Shown here piece after piece: positions 34,196 through 43,355 of a stretch of 64,000 nucleotides of DNA. The stretch comes from Streptomyces diacarni (lineage in GTDB: Bacteria; Actinomycetota; Actinomycetes; Streptomycetales; Streptomycetaceae), in contig NZ_QOIN01000061.1 in assembly GCF_003323715.1 (NCBI RefSeq), positions 111,674 to 175,673 on the forward strand. Reading direction: 5' to 3'. The position numbers and the translations under genes are program-made. Numbering within the stretch: position 1 is the stretch's first letter; each line of letters starts with the position of its first letter. The notes beneath the pieces were generated by a model. It did not search any database. It saw only the letters and a program-made list of their open reading frames with translations, and had not been told where the DNA came from.

Positions 34196-35995
34196 GTGAC
34201 TACCACCCCCACCACCCCCAGCAACAACACGCACCTGTCACCCGCCTTCCCCGGCCGGGCCCCCTGGGGCACGGCCAACAAGCTGCGGGCCTGGCAGCAG
34301 GCGGCGATGGACGCGTACCTGGAACGGCAGCCGCGCGACTTCCTGGCGGTCGCGACCCCGGGCGCGGGCAAGACCACGTTCGCCCTGACGCTCGCCTCCT
34401 GGCTGCTGCACCACCACGTGGTGCAGCAGGTGACCGTCGTCGCGCCGACCGAGCACCTGAAGAAGCAGTGGGCCGAGGCGGCGGCGCGCGTGGGCATCAA
34501 GCTGGACCCCGACTACAGCGCGGGGCCGCTGAGCAAGGAGTACCACGGGGTCGCCGTCACCTACGCGGGCGTCGGCGTGCGGCCCATGCTGCACCGCAAC
34601 CGCGTCGAACAGCGCAAGACCCTCGTCATCCTCGACGAGATCCACCACGCCGGTGACAGCCGCTCCTGGGGCGAGGCGTGCCTGGAGGCGTTCGAACCGG
34701 CGACCCGGCGGCTGACACTGACCGGCACCCCCTTCCGCTCGGACACCAACCCGATCCCCTTCGTCGAGTACGCCGAGGACGGCGACGGGGTGCGCCGCTC
34801 GGTGGCCGACTACACCTACGGCTACGGTGACGCGCTCGCCAACGGCGTCGTGCGGCCCGTCATCTTCCTCTCCTACAGCGGCAATATGCGCTGGCGCACC
34901 AAGGCCGGGGACGAGATCGAGGCGCGGCTCGGCGAGCCGATGACCAAGGACGCGATCTCCCAGGCGTGGCGCACCGCGCTCGACCCGCGCGGGGAGTGGA
35001 TGCCCGCCGTGCTGCGCGCGGCCGACCACCGGCTGAGCGAGGTCCGCAAAGCGGTGCCCGACGCCGGCGGCCTCGTCATCGCCTCCGACCAGGACCAGGC
35101 CCGCGCCTACGCCAAACTGCTGCGCGAGATCACCGGCACCTCGCCCACCGTCGTCCTGTCCGACGACACCGGGGCTTCGCAGCGCATCGAGGACTTCCGG
35201 CACGGCGAGACGCGGTGGATGGTCGCCGTCCGCATGGTCTCCGAGGGCGTCGACGTGCCGCGCCTCGCGGTCGGCGTGTACGCGACGACCGTCTCCACCC
35301 CGCTGTTCTTCGCGCAAGCCGTCGGCCGCTTCGTCCGCTCCCGGCGGCGCGGCGAGACCGCCTCGGTCTTCCTGCCGACGATCCCCACGCTGCTGACCTT
35401 CGCCAACGAGATGGAGGTCGAGCGCGACCACGTCCTCGACAAGCCCAAGAAAGACACCGAGGACGACCCCTACGCCGAAGAAGCCGACCTGCTCAAGGAG
35501 GCCGAGCAGGAAAAAGACGAGGACACGGGGGAACAGGACCAGCTGCCCTTCGAGGCGCTGGAGTCCGACGCCGTCTTCGACCGGGTGATGTACGACGGCG
35601 CCGAGTTCGGCATGCAGGCGCACCCGGGCAGCGAGGAGGAACAGGACTACCTCGGCATCCCCGGACTGCTGGAGCCCGACCAAGTGCAGATGCTGCTCCA
35701 GAAACGGCAGGCGCGGCAGATCGCACACAGCAGGAAGAAGCCGGACAGCGAGGCCGACCTGCTGGAGAAGCCCGCGGAGCAGCGCCCCGTCGTCACCCAC
35801 AAGGATCTGCTGGAGAAGCGGAAACAGCTCAACACCCTCGTCGGCGCCTACGTCCACCAGAGCGGCAAGCCGCACGGTGTCGTCCACACCGAGCTGCGCC
35901 GCGTCTGCGGCGGGCCGCCCAGCGCGGAGGCGACGGCCGGGCAGATCGAGGCCCGCATCGCCAAGGTCCGCGAGTGGGCGACACGCATGAAGTAG
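34196..35995 (+). CDS. DEAD/DEAH-box (SF2) helicase
   Basis: A 599-residue ATP-dependent helicase resembling the XPB/restriction type-III core. Walker A TPGAGKT is at about residue 53, motif II DEIHH at about 146, motif III TGTPFRSD, and motif VI QAVGRFVRSRRRG. An acidic stretch (EQEKDEDTGEQDQ) separates the motor from a C-terminal helical region. GTG at 34196 (VTTTPTTP) is taken; GTG at 34160 is possible. No methyltransferase or nuclease gene is adjacent, so a restriction role is not supported by context. Confidence 0.9.
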   Translation: MTTTPTTPSNNTHLSPAFPGRAPWGTANKLRAWQQAAMDAYLERQPRDFLAVATPGAGKTTFALTLASWLLHHHVVQQVTVVAPTEHLKKQWAEAAARVGIKLDPDYSAGPLSKEYHGVAVTYAGVGVRPMLHRNRVEQRKTLVILDEIHHAGDSRSWGEACLEAFEPATRRLTLTGTPFRSDTNPIPFVEYAEDGDGVRRSVADYTYGYGDALANGVVRPVIFLSYSGNMRWRTKAGDEIEARLGEPMTKDAISQAWRTALDPRGEWMPAVLRAADHRLSEVRKAVPDAGGLVIASDQDQARAYAKLLREITGTSPTVVLSDDTGASQRIEDFRHGETRWMVAVRMVSEGVDVPRLAVGVYATTVSTPLFFAQAVGRFVRSRRRGETASVFLPTIPTLLTFANEMEVERDHVLDKPKKDTEDDPYAEEADLLKEAEQEKDEDTGEQDQLPFEALESDAVFDRVMYDGAEFGMQAHPGSEEEQDYLGIPGLLEPDQVQMLLQKRQARQIAHSRKKPDSEADLLEKPAEQRPVVTHKDLLEKRKQLNTLVGAYVHQSGKPHGVVHTELRRVCGGPPSAEATAGQIEARIAKVREWATRMK

Positions 35996-36394
35996 CGCGC
36001 GGTGCCCGAGCGGGCCCGCTCACCCTGCGGAAAGCCCGTATCCGCACCCCGGCGCGGGCCCGTTGCCGCACGCCGCGAGGGCGGATTTCTCGGGATGTTC
36101 ACGGCGAACACGGGCACCCGAAGACCGGATTCTGGACAGACTCTTCCGGTCAGCGGTGCACCTCGCTACATTCCCCGGACACACGACCCGTGGCGGTGCC
36201 GCCACGGGCGGCCGGTTATCTCGTTGACACTCAGCTTGCCCAGCTTGTGACGCACCAGCTCTTGCAAGTGCCACCGCGACCGGCGGCCTCCAGCGCTGCG
36301 CTCGGGGTGCCGACCCAGGCCGGAGGCCGGGGAGGCGACCCCTCACGCGTCGGCATCCGCGGCTGCCGTCACTCACCCGAGGGAGGGGGGCGTC
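35996..36394. other. Intergenic region with terminator hairpin and IclR promoter
   Basis: This 399-base gap contains a clear terminator-like hairpin (36187-36208) followed by TTGACA at 36224-36229, a possible -35 box for the IclR gene; no convincing -10 sequence is visible 17 bases on. I see no coding sequence. Confidence 0.45.
36187..36208 (+). terminator. Hairpin downstream of the helicase gene
   Basis: CCCGTGGC pairs with GCCACGGG around a small GGTGCC loop; the arms are a perfect 10-base inverted repeat with a 2-base centre. It is about 190 bases past the helicase stop. Confidence 0.5.
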
Positions 36395-37039
36395 GTGACC
36401 GCGGAGACCTCTCAGACGCTCGACCGAGGGCTGCGTGTCCTCACATTACTGGCCGACACCGACCACGGCCTCACCGTCACCGAGCTGTCCAACAAGCTCG
36501 GCGTCAACCGCACGGTCGTCTACCGGCTGCTCGCCACCCTGGAACAACACGCCCTGGTCCGCCGCGACCTGGGCGGCAGGGCCCGCGTCGGACTCGGAGT
36601 GCTCCGCCTCGGACGGCAGGTCCACCCCCTGGTCAGGGAAGCGGCGCTGCCCGCGCTCCGTGCGCTCGCCGAGGAGGTCGGCGCCACCGCGCACCTCACC
36701 CTGGTGGACGGCACCGAGGCGCTGGCGGTCGCGGTCGTCGAGCCGAGCTGGACGGACTACCACGTGGCCTACCGCACCGGCTTCCGCCACCCCCTCGACA
36801 AGGGAGCCGCGGGCCGGGCGATCCTCGACGGGCGCAGACCCGACGACGAACGGGAGCCCGGATTCGTCCTCACCCACGGCGAACTGGAGGCGGGCGCCAG
36901 CGGCGCCGCAGCCCCGGTCGTCGGGGTCAGCGGCATCGAAGGCAGCGTGGGCGTGGTCATGCTCTCCGAGACGGTCCCCGAACGCATCGGACACCGCGTC
37001 GTCCGCGCCGCCAACCAGGTCGCGGACGCACTGCGCTGA
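36395..37039 (+). CDS. IclR-family transcriptional regulator with a TTA codon
   Basis: 214 residues: an N-terminal winged helix (LTVTELSNKLGVNRTVVYRLLATLEQ, about 27-52) and a C-terminal GAF-like effector domain (about 75-214), slightly shorter than the family's usual 250. GTG at 36395 has GGGAGGGG upstream. Leu18 is encoded by TTA (36446-36448), the codon read by the developmentally controlled bldA tRNA in Streptomyces; I found no other in-frame TTA among the genes of this window by eye. Targets unknown; the next gene is a Lon-like protease. Confidence 0.92.
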   Translation: MTAETSQTLDRGLRVLTLLADTDHGLTVTELSNKLGVNRTVVYRLLATLEQHALVRRDLGGRARVGLGVLRLGRQVHPLVREAALPALRALAEEVGATAHLTLVDGTEALAVAVVEPSWTDYHVAYRTGFRHPLDKGAAGRAILDGRRPDDEREPGFVLTHGELEAGASGAAAPVVGVSGIEGSVGVVMLSETVPERIGHRVVRAANQVADALR

Positions 37040-37175
37040 GCCGCTGCGGGGAGCCGCCGCGCTGTGCGGAGCCCTGGACCGTGTCCTTCCCCCCGTGCGG
37101 CGCCGTACCGGCGGGGAAGGGCGCGGTGCGGCCCCGCGCGCGTTCGGTGCCTGCCGGGGTCGGTAGATTGCGGGG

Positions 37176-38036
37176 GTGTCCGAATCCAGCACCCGCACCC
37201 AGGGCCCCGGCGGGCCGCGCCCGCGGCTGACCCGCGGCCGCGTCCTCGCGCTGTGCGCGCTGCCCGTCGTCCTGCTGTTCGTCGTGGCGCTGTGCGCACC
37301 GCTGCCGTACTCGCTCGCCCAGCCCGGAGAGACCGCGAACGTGCTCGGCAAGCGCGGCGGCAAGCCCGTCATCTCCGTCGAGGGCACCCGGCCGCGGTCC
37401 GAAGACGGCAGGGACGGCAGGGACGGCAAGGACAAAGGGCGGCTGCTGTCGGTGACCATCGCCGCGACCCAGCCCGAGGCCACCGTGCGCCTTCCGGACG
37501 TGGTGCGCTCCTGGTTCCGCGAGGACCGGGCCGTGATGCCCCGCGAGGCCGTCTACCCCGGCGGCGGCGACACCCGGGACGCCGAGCGGCGCATCGCCCA
37601 GGAGATGAAGAACTCCCAGGACAAGGCCGTCACGGCCGCCCTGCGGCAGCTGCACGTGTCCCCGGACGACGTCGATGTCACGCTGCGCCTCGGCGATGTG
37701 GGCGGACCCAGCGCCGGCCTGTTCTTCGCGCTCGGCATCGTCGACAAACTGGACGGTGACGGTACCGGCAGCGGCGGGCTCACCGGTGGCCGCACCATCG
37801 CCGGCACGGGCACCATCGACGGGAAGGGCGAGGTCGGCCCGGTCGGCGGCATCCCGCTCAAGACCCAGGCCGCACGGCGCGACGGAGCCACCTGGTTCCT
37901 GGTGCCCAAGTCGCAGTGCGGCGAGGCGAGCGCCCAGCTGCCCTCGGGGCTGCGGCTGGTACCGGTGAGCACACTGGACGGCGCGCTCGACGCGCTCGAG
38001 GAGATCCGCACGGATGGGAAGATCCCGCGCTGCTGA
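37176..38036 (+). CDS. Membrane-anchored Lon-like (S16) serine protease
   Basis: 286 residues. One N-terminal transmembrane helix (ALCALPVVLLFVVALCAPLPY, about 27-47) holds an extracytoplasmic domain with an S16 fold. The catalytic serine is in GGPSAGL (about residue 188) and the lysine in GGIPLKTQAA (about residue 230). It resembles YlbL-type proteases but no separate PDZ domain is evident. GTG at 37176 has no strong ribosome site. Substrate unknown. Confidence 0.88.
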   Translation: MSESSTRTQGPGGPRPRLTRGRVLALCALPVVLLFVVALCAPLPYSLAQPGETANVLGKRGGKPVISVEGTRPRSEDGRDGRDGKDKGRLLSVTIAATQPEATVRLPDVVRSWFREDRAVMPREAVYPGGGDTRDAERRIAQEMKNSQDKAVTAALRQLHVSPDDVDVTLRLGDVGGPSAGLFFALGIVDKLDGDGTGSGGLTGGRTIAGTGTIDGKGEVGPVGGIPLKTQAARRDGATWFLVPKSQCGEASAQLPSGLRLVPVSTLDGALDALEEIRTDGKIPRC

Positions 38037-38169
38037 GGGCGGGCAGGTAGCGGCCGTCCAGGGCCCTGTCCAGGAGGCGGGACCTCACGCGGACGGGGTG
38101 CTACGTCCACCTCTGACAGGCGTGTCAGCCGGATTCTTCACCGGCGCGCTGCTCCATAGCCTCTGCGTC

Positions 38170-39102
38170 ATGACGCTCTCAACCGGGTCCTTACCGCCCG
38201 TTGTCCGGCGACGCGGCCTGCTGGTCTACCTCGGCGTCGCCTACGTCGGCATGTGGGTGGCCATGTCGCCGCTTCTGGCCACCGCTTACCGGCGTGGCGA
38301 CGCACGCGAGGAGACCGGCGCGCTGGAGGAGGCGTGTATCGCGGCCGCGATGCTGGCACCCGCCCTGGCCGCACTCCTCGTCGTCCGCCACGTCGAGCGC
38401 AGCGGGCGGGTGCGGGACACCCTCGCCCTGCGGTGGCCGAAGCCCTGGGGGCGTGCCGTGCGGGCATGCCTCGTGGCCTTCGCCGTCCCCGCGGGCCTCA
38501 CCACGGCTGCTCTCACCCTCGGCGCGGCCACCGGCCGCTACCCGTTCGGTGGGATGCACTGGAGCGGCTTCGACGCGTGGGCGGCCGGAGCCGTGCTGAA
38601 CATGCTGGTGTCGCTGCCGCTGTTCTTCGGCGAGGAACTGGGCTGGCAGGGCTACCTTTTCCCGCGCCTCGCCGGGGACGGCGACCGCCGCGGCCTGATC
38701 CGGGCCTACGCCCTCACCGGTACGGCCTTCGCCCTGTGGCACATGCCCACGCTGCTGATGGGCGGCCAGTACCCCGGCCACCCCTGGTACGTGTCGGTGC
38801 CCGCCATGGTGACGAGTTGCGTCCTCATCCTGCCGGTCTTCACCTGGCTGCGCCTGCGCTCCGGCTCGGTCGTCCCCGCCGTCATCGGCCACGCGTTCGT
38901 GAGTTCGGTGAGCGTCGACATGGTCGAACGGTTCGCTGATCCGCAGGCAGCGCTGGACCCCCTGCACATGGGGGTGGCGGGCTGGCCCGGCTGGATCGCC
39001 ACCGGAGCGTTCGTCACCTTCCTCGCCCTGACCGGCCGACTCGATCCGTCCTTCTACAGCGCCGGGAACGCCTCCCGCTCCGTACCGGCCCGCGGATGGT
39101 GA
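38170..39102 (+). CDS. CPBP-family intramembrane metalloprotease
   Basis: A 310-residue multi-pass membrane protein (about eight helices) of the CAAX protease/bacteriocin-processing (Abi) family. Signatures: EELGWQGYLFPRL (the EExxxR-type motif, about residue 158), AFALWHMPT (FxxxH) and VIGHAFVSS (third motif). Role in Streptomyces unknown; no bacteriocin-like gene is nearby. ATG at 38170. Confidence 0.9.
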   Translation: MTLSTGSLPPVVRRRGLLVYLGVAYVGMWVAMSPLLATAYRRGDAREETGALEEACIAAAMLAPALAALLVVRHVERSGRVRDTLALRWPKPWGRAVRACLVAFAVPAGLTTAALTLGAATGRYPFGGMHWSGFDAWAAGAVLNMLVSLPLFFGEELGWQGYLFPRLAGDGDRRGLIRAYALTGTAFALWHMPTLLMGGQYPGHPWYVSVPAMVTSCVLILPVFTWLRLRSGSVVPAVIGHAFVSSVSVDMVERFADPQAALDPLHMGVAGWPGWIATGAFVTFLALTGRLDPSFYSAGNASRSVPARGW

Positions 39103-39132
39103 GCGCACCCGTTCCGGCCGGTACGGGCCTCC

Positions 39133-39612
39133 TCACCGCTGTTCGCTGTCGTCGGCGGCCTGGCGGACGAGGGGGACGATGCGTGGGGGTACCGGGTTCT
39201 CCATGACGATGGCGGTGGAGGCGCGGACGATGCCCTGGATGCCGACGACCAGGTCGATCACCCGTTGCAGGTCGGCGTTCGAGCGGGCGACCAGCCGGCA
39301 GAGCATGTCACCGCTGCCGGTCGTGGTGTGCAGCTCCAGCACCTCGGGCACCGTCGCCAGATGCGCCCGCACGTCGGCGCCCTGGCCCTGCTTGATCTCC
39401 AGGGTGGCGAACGCGGTGACCGGATAGCCGAGGGCGGCCGGGTCGACCTCGGGGCCGAAGCCGCGGATGACCCCGCCCGACGTCAACCGGTCGAGCCGCG
39501 CCTGCGCCGTCCCGCGGGCCACACCGAGCCGCCGGGACAGCTCCAGCACTCCGATCCTGGGTTCCTCGGCGAGCAGTTCCAGCATGCGCGCGTCCAGCCG
39601 GTCGATGCCCAT
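39133..39612 (-). CDS. Lrp/AsnC-family transcriptional regulator
   Basis: 159 residues: an N-terminal helix-turn-helix (LDARMLELLAEEPRIGVLELSRRLGVARGTAQARLDRL) and a C-terminal RAM effector domain that binds an amino acid. ATG at 39612 has GGGAGAGG upstream. It is divergent from hppD, 151 bases apart, and the intergenic region holds repeated ATTGCGCAC elements. By position it probably controls tyrosine breakdown in response to an aromatic amino acid. Confidence 0.93.
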   Translation of the reverse strand: MGIDRLDARMLELLAEEPRIGVLELSRRLGVARGTAQARLDRLTSGGVIRGFGPEVDPAALGYPVTAFATLEIKQGQGADVRAHLATVPEVLELHTTTGSGDMLCRLVARSNADLQRVIDLVVGIQGIVRASTAIVMENPVPPRIVPLVRQAADDSEQR

Positions 39613-39662
39613 GGCGTCCTCTCCCTGCGGCGTGAGCGTGGGGGCGGAGCGACGGTGCACAG

Positions 39663-39736
39663 ATTGCGCACATCGTCCGCCCGAACCCGGGTTCTGCTGA
39701 ACAAGATGCCCAGTGAAAACGCAAACTATTGCGCAC
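39663..39736. promoter_or_regulatory. Candidate Lrp-family operator, regulator/hppD intergenic
   Basis: ATTGCGCAC occurs twice in direct orientation (39663-39671 and 39728-39736). The second copy overlaps a perfect dyad, CGCAA-ACTA-TTGCG (39720-39733). The spacing of 65 bases suits the multimeric binding of Lrp proteins. Confidence 0.5.
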
Positions 39737-39763
39737 CTTGCGGACCGGCGGGACGCTTCCGCC

Positions 39764-40924
39764 ATGACTGCATCCCCGGGAACACCCACCAGCGCAGCAG
39801 CCCCGCAGACCGCACGGCAGGCAGACCCCTTCCCGGTCAAGGGGATGGACGCGGTCGTCTTCGCCGTCGGCAACGCCAAGCAGGCGGCCCACTACTACTC
39901 GACCGCTTTCGGCATGCGGACCGTCGCCTACTCGGGCCCCGAGAACGGCAGCCGCGAGACGGCCAGTTACGTGCTGGAGTCCGGCTCGGCCCGGTTCGTC
40001 TTCACCTCCGTCATCCGCCCCACCACCGACTGGGGCCGCTTCCTCGCCGAGCACGTCGCCGCCCACGGGGACGGCGTCATCGACCTGGCCATCAAGGTCC
40101 CCGACGCCCGCGCCGCGTACGCGTACGCCGTCGAACACGGCGCCCGCGGCATCGAGGAGCCGTACGAGACCAAGGACGAGCACGGCACCGTCGTCCGCGC
40201 CGCCATCGCCACCTACGGCGAGACCCGCCACACCCTCGTCGAGCGCACCGGCTACGACGGCCCCTACCTGCCCGGCTTCACCGCCATGGCTCCGATGGTC
40301 GCCCCGTCCGAGAAGAGGGTTTTCCAGGCCGTCGACCACTGTGTCGGCAACGTCGAGCTCGGCCGGATGAACGAGTGGGTCGGCTTCTACAACAAGGTCA
40401 TGGGCTTCACGAACATGAAGGAGTTCGTCGGCGACGACATCGCCACCGAGTACTCCGCGCTCATGTCGAAGGTCGTCGCCGACGGCACGCTCAAGGTCAA
40501 GTTCCCCATCAACGAGCCCGCCGTCGCCCAGAAGAAGTCCCAGATCGACGAGTACCTGGAGTTCTACGGCGGCGCGGGCGTCCAGCACATCGCGCTCGCC
40601 ACGAACGACATCGTCTCCTCGGTGCGGGCCATGCGGGCAGCGGGCGTCCAGTTCCTCGACACCCCCGACGCGTACTACGACACGCTGGGGGAGTGGGCGG
40701 GCGAGACCCGCGTGCCCGTGGAGACCCTGCGCGAGCTGAAGATCCTCGTCGACCGCGACGAGGACGGCTACCTGCTGCAGATCTTCACCAAGCCGGTCCA
40801 GGACCGTCCGACCGTCTTCTTCGAAATGATCGAGCGGCACGGCTCCATGGGCTTCGGCAAGGGCAACTTCAAGGCGCTGTTCGAAGCCATCGAGCGGGAG
40901 CAGGACCGGCGCGGCAACCTGTAG
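39764..40924 (+). CDS. hppD: 4-hydroxyphenylpyruvate dioxygenase
   Basis: A 386-residue Fe(II) dioxygenase converting 4-hydroxyphenylpyruvate to homogentisate in tyrosine catabolism. Two vicinal-oxygen-chelate halves are present. Iron ligands are His in VDHCVGNV and VQHIALAT and Glu in FFEMIERHGSMG, followed by the C-terminal helix GKGNFKALFEAIEREQ. ATG at 39764 starts a short Ala/Thr-rich tail before DPFPVKGMDAV. It is divergent from the Lrp gene. Confidence 0.97.
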   Translation: MTASPGTPTSAAAPQTARQADPFPVKGMDAVVFAVGNAKQAAHYYSTAFGMRTVAYSGPENGSRETASYVLESGSARFVFTSVIRPTTDWGRFLAEHVAAHGDGVIDLAIKVPDARAAYAYAVEHGARGIEEPYETKDEHGTVVRAAIATYGETRHTLVERTGYDGPYLPGFTAMAPMVAPSEKRVFQAVDHCVGNVELGRMNEWVGFYNKVMGFTNMKEFVGDDIATEYSALMSKVVADGTLKVKFPINEPAVAQKKSQIDEYLEFYGGAGVQHIALATNDIVSSVRAMRAAGVQFLDTPDAYYDTLGEWAGETRVPVETLRELKILVDRDEDGYLLQIFTKPVQDRPTVFFEMIERHGSMGFGKGNFKALFEAIEREQDRRGNL

Positions 40925-40953
40925 GACCTGTAGGACCTGTAGGACCTGAAGGA
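40918..40953. repeat. Tandem 9-bp repeat across the hppD stop
   Basis: CCTGTAGGA occurs three times in a row (40918-40944), followed by a one-base variant CCTGAAGGA. The first copy contains the hppD stop codon, so the array probably arose by slippage at the end of the gene. CAGCAGG-like units also recur at about 41025-41075. Confidence 0.7.
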
Positions 40954-41117
40954 GGGGAGCTTGGGCCCCGCCCTCCCAGCCGTCCGCGACAGCGGCCCGG
41001 TGGGAGGGCGGCGCCCAGGCCGCAACAGCAGGAACAGCAGGTCAGTAAGGCAGCAGGGCAGCAGGTCAGCAGGTTCAGGGCCTTCCCGTGCCGTCCGCTG
41101 CCTGCCAGGCTGGGGAC

Positions 41118-42485
41118 ATGAGCGAGCTGATCGAACGGCTGGCCGAAGGCCTCCCCGAGGACGCGCTGCTGACCGACCCCGACGTCCTCGCCTCCTACGC
41201 GAACGACATGGCCAGCTTCTGCCCCGCCGGTGCCCCGACTGCCGTGGTCGTGCCGCGCACCGTCGAGCAGGTCCAGCACACCCTGCGCACCGCGAACGAC
41301 CTGCGGGTCCCCGTCGTCCCGCAGGGCGCCCGCACGGGCCTGTCCGGAGCGGCGAACGCCACCGACGGATGCGTGCTGCTGTCCCTCGTACGGATGGACC
41401 GCATCCTGGAGATCAACCCGGTCGACCGGATCGCGGTCGTCGAACCGGGAGTCGTCAACGCCACGCTCTCCCGGGCCGTGAACGAGCACGGGCTCTTCTA
41501 CCCTCCCGACCCCTCCAGTTGGGAGATGTGCACGATCGGCGGCAACATCGGCACCGGATCCGGCGGGCTGTGCTGCGTCAAGTACGGGGTGACGGCCGAA
41601 TACGTGCTCGGGCTCGACGTCGTCCTCGCCGACGGCCGGCTGCTGACCACCGGGCGCCGCACCGCCAAGGGCGTGGCCGGATACGACCTCACCCGGCTGC
41701 TCGTCGGCTCGGAGGGCAGCCTGGGCATCGTCGTACGCGCCACCCTCGCCCTGAAGGCCGAGCCCTCCCGGCAACTCGCGCTCGCCGCCGAGTTCCCCTC
41801 CACGGACGCGGCCTGCGACGCGGTCTGCCGGATCATGGAGGCCGGACACACGCCCGCACTGCTGGAGCTGATGGACCGCACGACCGTGCGGGCCGTCAAC
41901 GACATGACGAAGATGGGGCTCCCCGAAACCACCGAAGCCCTGCTGCTCGCGGCCTTCGACACGCCTGACCCCGCGCCGCAGCTGCGCGCGGTCGGCGACC
42001 TGTGCGCGGCGGCCGGGGCGAGCGAGGTGGTGCCGGCCGAGGACCAGGCCGAGTCCGAGATGCTGCTCCAGGCTCGGCGCGCCGCGCTGACCGCGCTGGA
42101 GGCCGTCAAGGGCACCTCCATGATCGACGACGTCTGCGTCCCGCGCACCCGCCTCGCCGACCTGCTCACCGGCACCGCCGAGATCGCCGAACGGCACAAC
42201 CTGACCATCGGGGTCTGCGCCCACGCCGGGGACGGCAACACCCACCCCACGGTCTGCTTCGACGCCACCGACGAGGACGAGTCCCGCCGCGCCCGGATCT
42301 CCTTCGACGAGATCATGGAACTGGGGCTGCGGCTGGGCGGCACCATCACCGGCGAGCACGGGGTCGGCCTGCTGAAGAAGACCTGGCTGGCCGAGGAGCT
42401 GGGCCCGGTCAGCCTGGATCTGCACCGCGCCGTCAAGAGCGCCTTCGACCCGCACGGCATCCTCAACCCGGGCAAGCTGTTCTGA
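41118..42485 (+). CDS. FAD-linked oxidase, GlcD/D-lactate dehydrogenase type
   Basis: A 455-residue flavoenzyme oxidising a 2-hydroxy acid such as glycolate or D-lactate. The FAD_binding_4 domain occupies residues 30-220 (VVPQGARTGLSGAA, MCTIGGNIGTGSGG). The C-terminal FAD-oxidase domain ends with VCAHAGDGNTHP and ITGEHGVGLLKK. ATG at 41118 (MSELIERL). It stands alone, without GlcE/F-type iron-sulfur partners. Exact substrate not deducible. Confidence 0.92.
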   Translation: MSELIERLAEGLPEDALLTDPDVLASYANDMASFCPAGAPTAVVVPRTVEQVQHTLRTANDLRVPVVPQGARTGLSGAANATDGCVLLSLVRMDRILEINPVDRIAVVEPGVVNATLSRAVNEHGLFYPPDPSSWEMCTIGGNIGTGSGGLCCVKYGVTAEYVLGLDVVLADGRLLTTGRRTAKGVAGYDLTRLLVGSEGSLGIVVRATLALKAEPSRQLALAAEFPSTDAACDAVCRIMEAGHTPALLELMDRTTVRAVNDMTKMGLPETTEALLLAAFDTPDPAPQLRAVGDLCAAAGASEVVPAEDQAESEMLLQARRAALTALEAVKGTSMIDDVCVPRTRLADLLTGTAEIAERHNLTIGVCAHAGDGNTHPTVCFDATDEDESRRARISFDEIMELGLRLGGTITGEHGVGLLKKTWLAEELGPVSLDLHRAVKSAFDPHGILNPGKLF

Positions 42486-42798
42486 GCCCTGCCGAGCCCG
42501 AGCTGTGGGCCGTGGGCCGTGAGCCCCGGCCGTATGCCCTGAGCTCCGAGCGCGAGACCGTGTCGGCGTGGGCGCTCGGGCTCTCGTCCGACCGCGCCGT
42601 ACGCGGTCGTGCACGGTTCTACGCGGCCGTACGCCGCCGGATGTGAAGCGGGTCGGATCGGCGACGGGGGCGCCGACCCGGCCCGCAGACCACCGGCGCC
42701 TCAACCGCACGGCGCCGGCCGGTACATGAGGTGAGATGAACCGCGCCGGACAAAAGTTCACGGGGCTGCGGAAATCAGTGCACCGGGCCGCGGAAAAT
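42486..42798. other. Intergenic region, no feature recognised
   Basis: This 313-base gap lies between the convergent GlcD-like and HxlR genes. It has GC-rich simple repeats (GGGCCGTGGGCCGTGAGCC at the start) but no gene, clear terminator or promoter that I can defend. Confidence 0.4.
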
Positions 42799-43332
42799 CT
42801 AGGTCTCCAGCGGTTGCAGTAGTCGGTGCGGCTTCGACAGGGCGCGGCTGACCGGGTCGTGGCGGGCGGTGGGGCCCTCGGCGGCGGGCCCCGGATGCAC
42901 CTCGATGTCCTCGGGCGGCACGGCGGGCCGCTCACAGCTCTGGCAGCCGCCGCCCGCCTCCAGTTCGTGCCCGCAGGCGGCGTGCACATACCGCCTGCGC
43001 ACCGTGGCGCCTCCGGTGGTGAACTCCTGCCCCCACATGAGCAGGGCGAACAGCGCCGACCACAGCCGGCGGCCCTTCTCCGTGAGCACGTACTCGTCGC
43101 GGGGCGGGGACTGCTCGTAGCGGCGGCGTTCCATCACTCCGGACTCGGTCAGTGTCCGCAGCCGGGTGGAGAGGACGGCGCGCGGGATGTCGAGGTGGGC
43201 GAGGAAGTCGCTGTAGCGCCGGACGCCGTAGAAGGCGTCGCGGATCACCAGCATCGTCCAGCGCTCGCCGACCAGTTCGAGAGTGCGGGCGAGCGAGCAG
43301 TCCTGCGCGGCGTAGCCCTTTTTCAGCGCCAT
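42799..43332 (-). CDS. HxlR-family transcriptional regulator
   Basis: 177 residues. The HxlR winged helix occupies residues 10-105 (DCSLARTLELVGERWTMLVIRDAFYGVRRYSDF, then LSTRLRTLTESGVMERRRY). The C-terminal part has a CxxC-type set (HAACGHELEAGGGCQSC) that may bind zinc or sense thiol stress. ATG at 43332. It is divergent from an MFS exporter, with paired GTTC/GAAC dyads in the 107-base intergenic region, so it likely regulates that exporter. Confidence 0.93.
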   Translation of the reverse strand: MALKKGYAAQDCSLARTLELVGERWTMLVIRDAFYGVRRYSDFLAHLDIPRAVLSTRLRTLTESGVMERRRYEQSPPRDEYVLTEKGRRLWSALFALLMWGQEFTTGGATVRRRYVHAACGHELEAGGGCQSCERPAVPPEDIEVHPGPAAEGPTARHDPVSRALSKPHRLLQPLET

Positions 43333-43355
43333 GCGGCCAGCCTATCAAGCTGTCA

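Noticed and set aside
34196..35995. The DEAH helicase as part of a restriction or anti-phage system
   Set aside because: No methyltransferase, nuclease or other defence gene is adjacent; neighbours are NUDIX and IclR genes.
40918..41075. CRISPR-like repeats after hppD
   Set aside because: Units are only 7-9 bases, contiguous and without spacers; simple slippage repeats.
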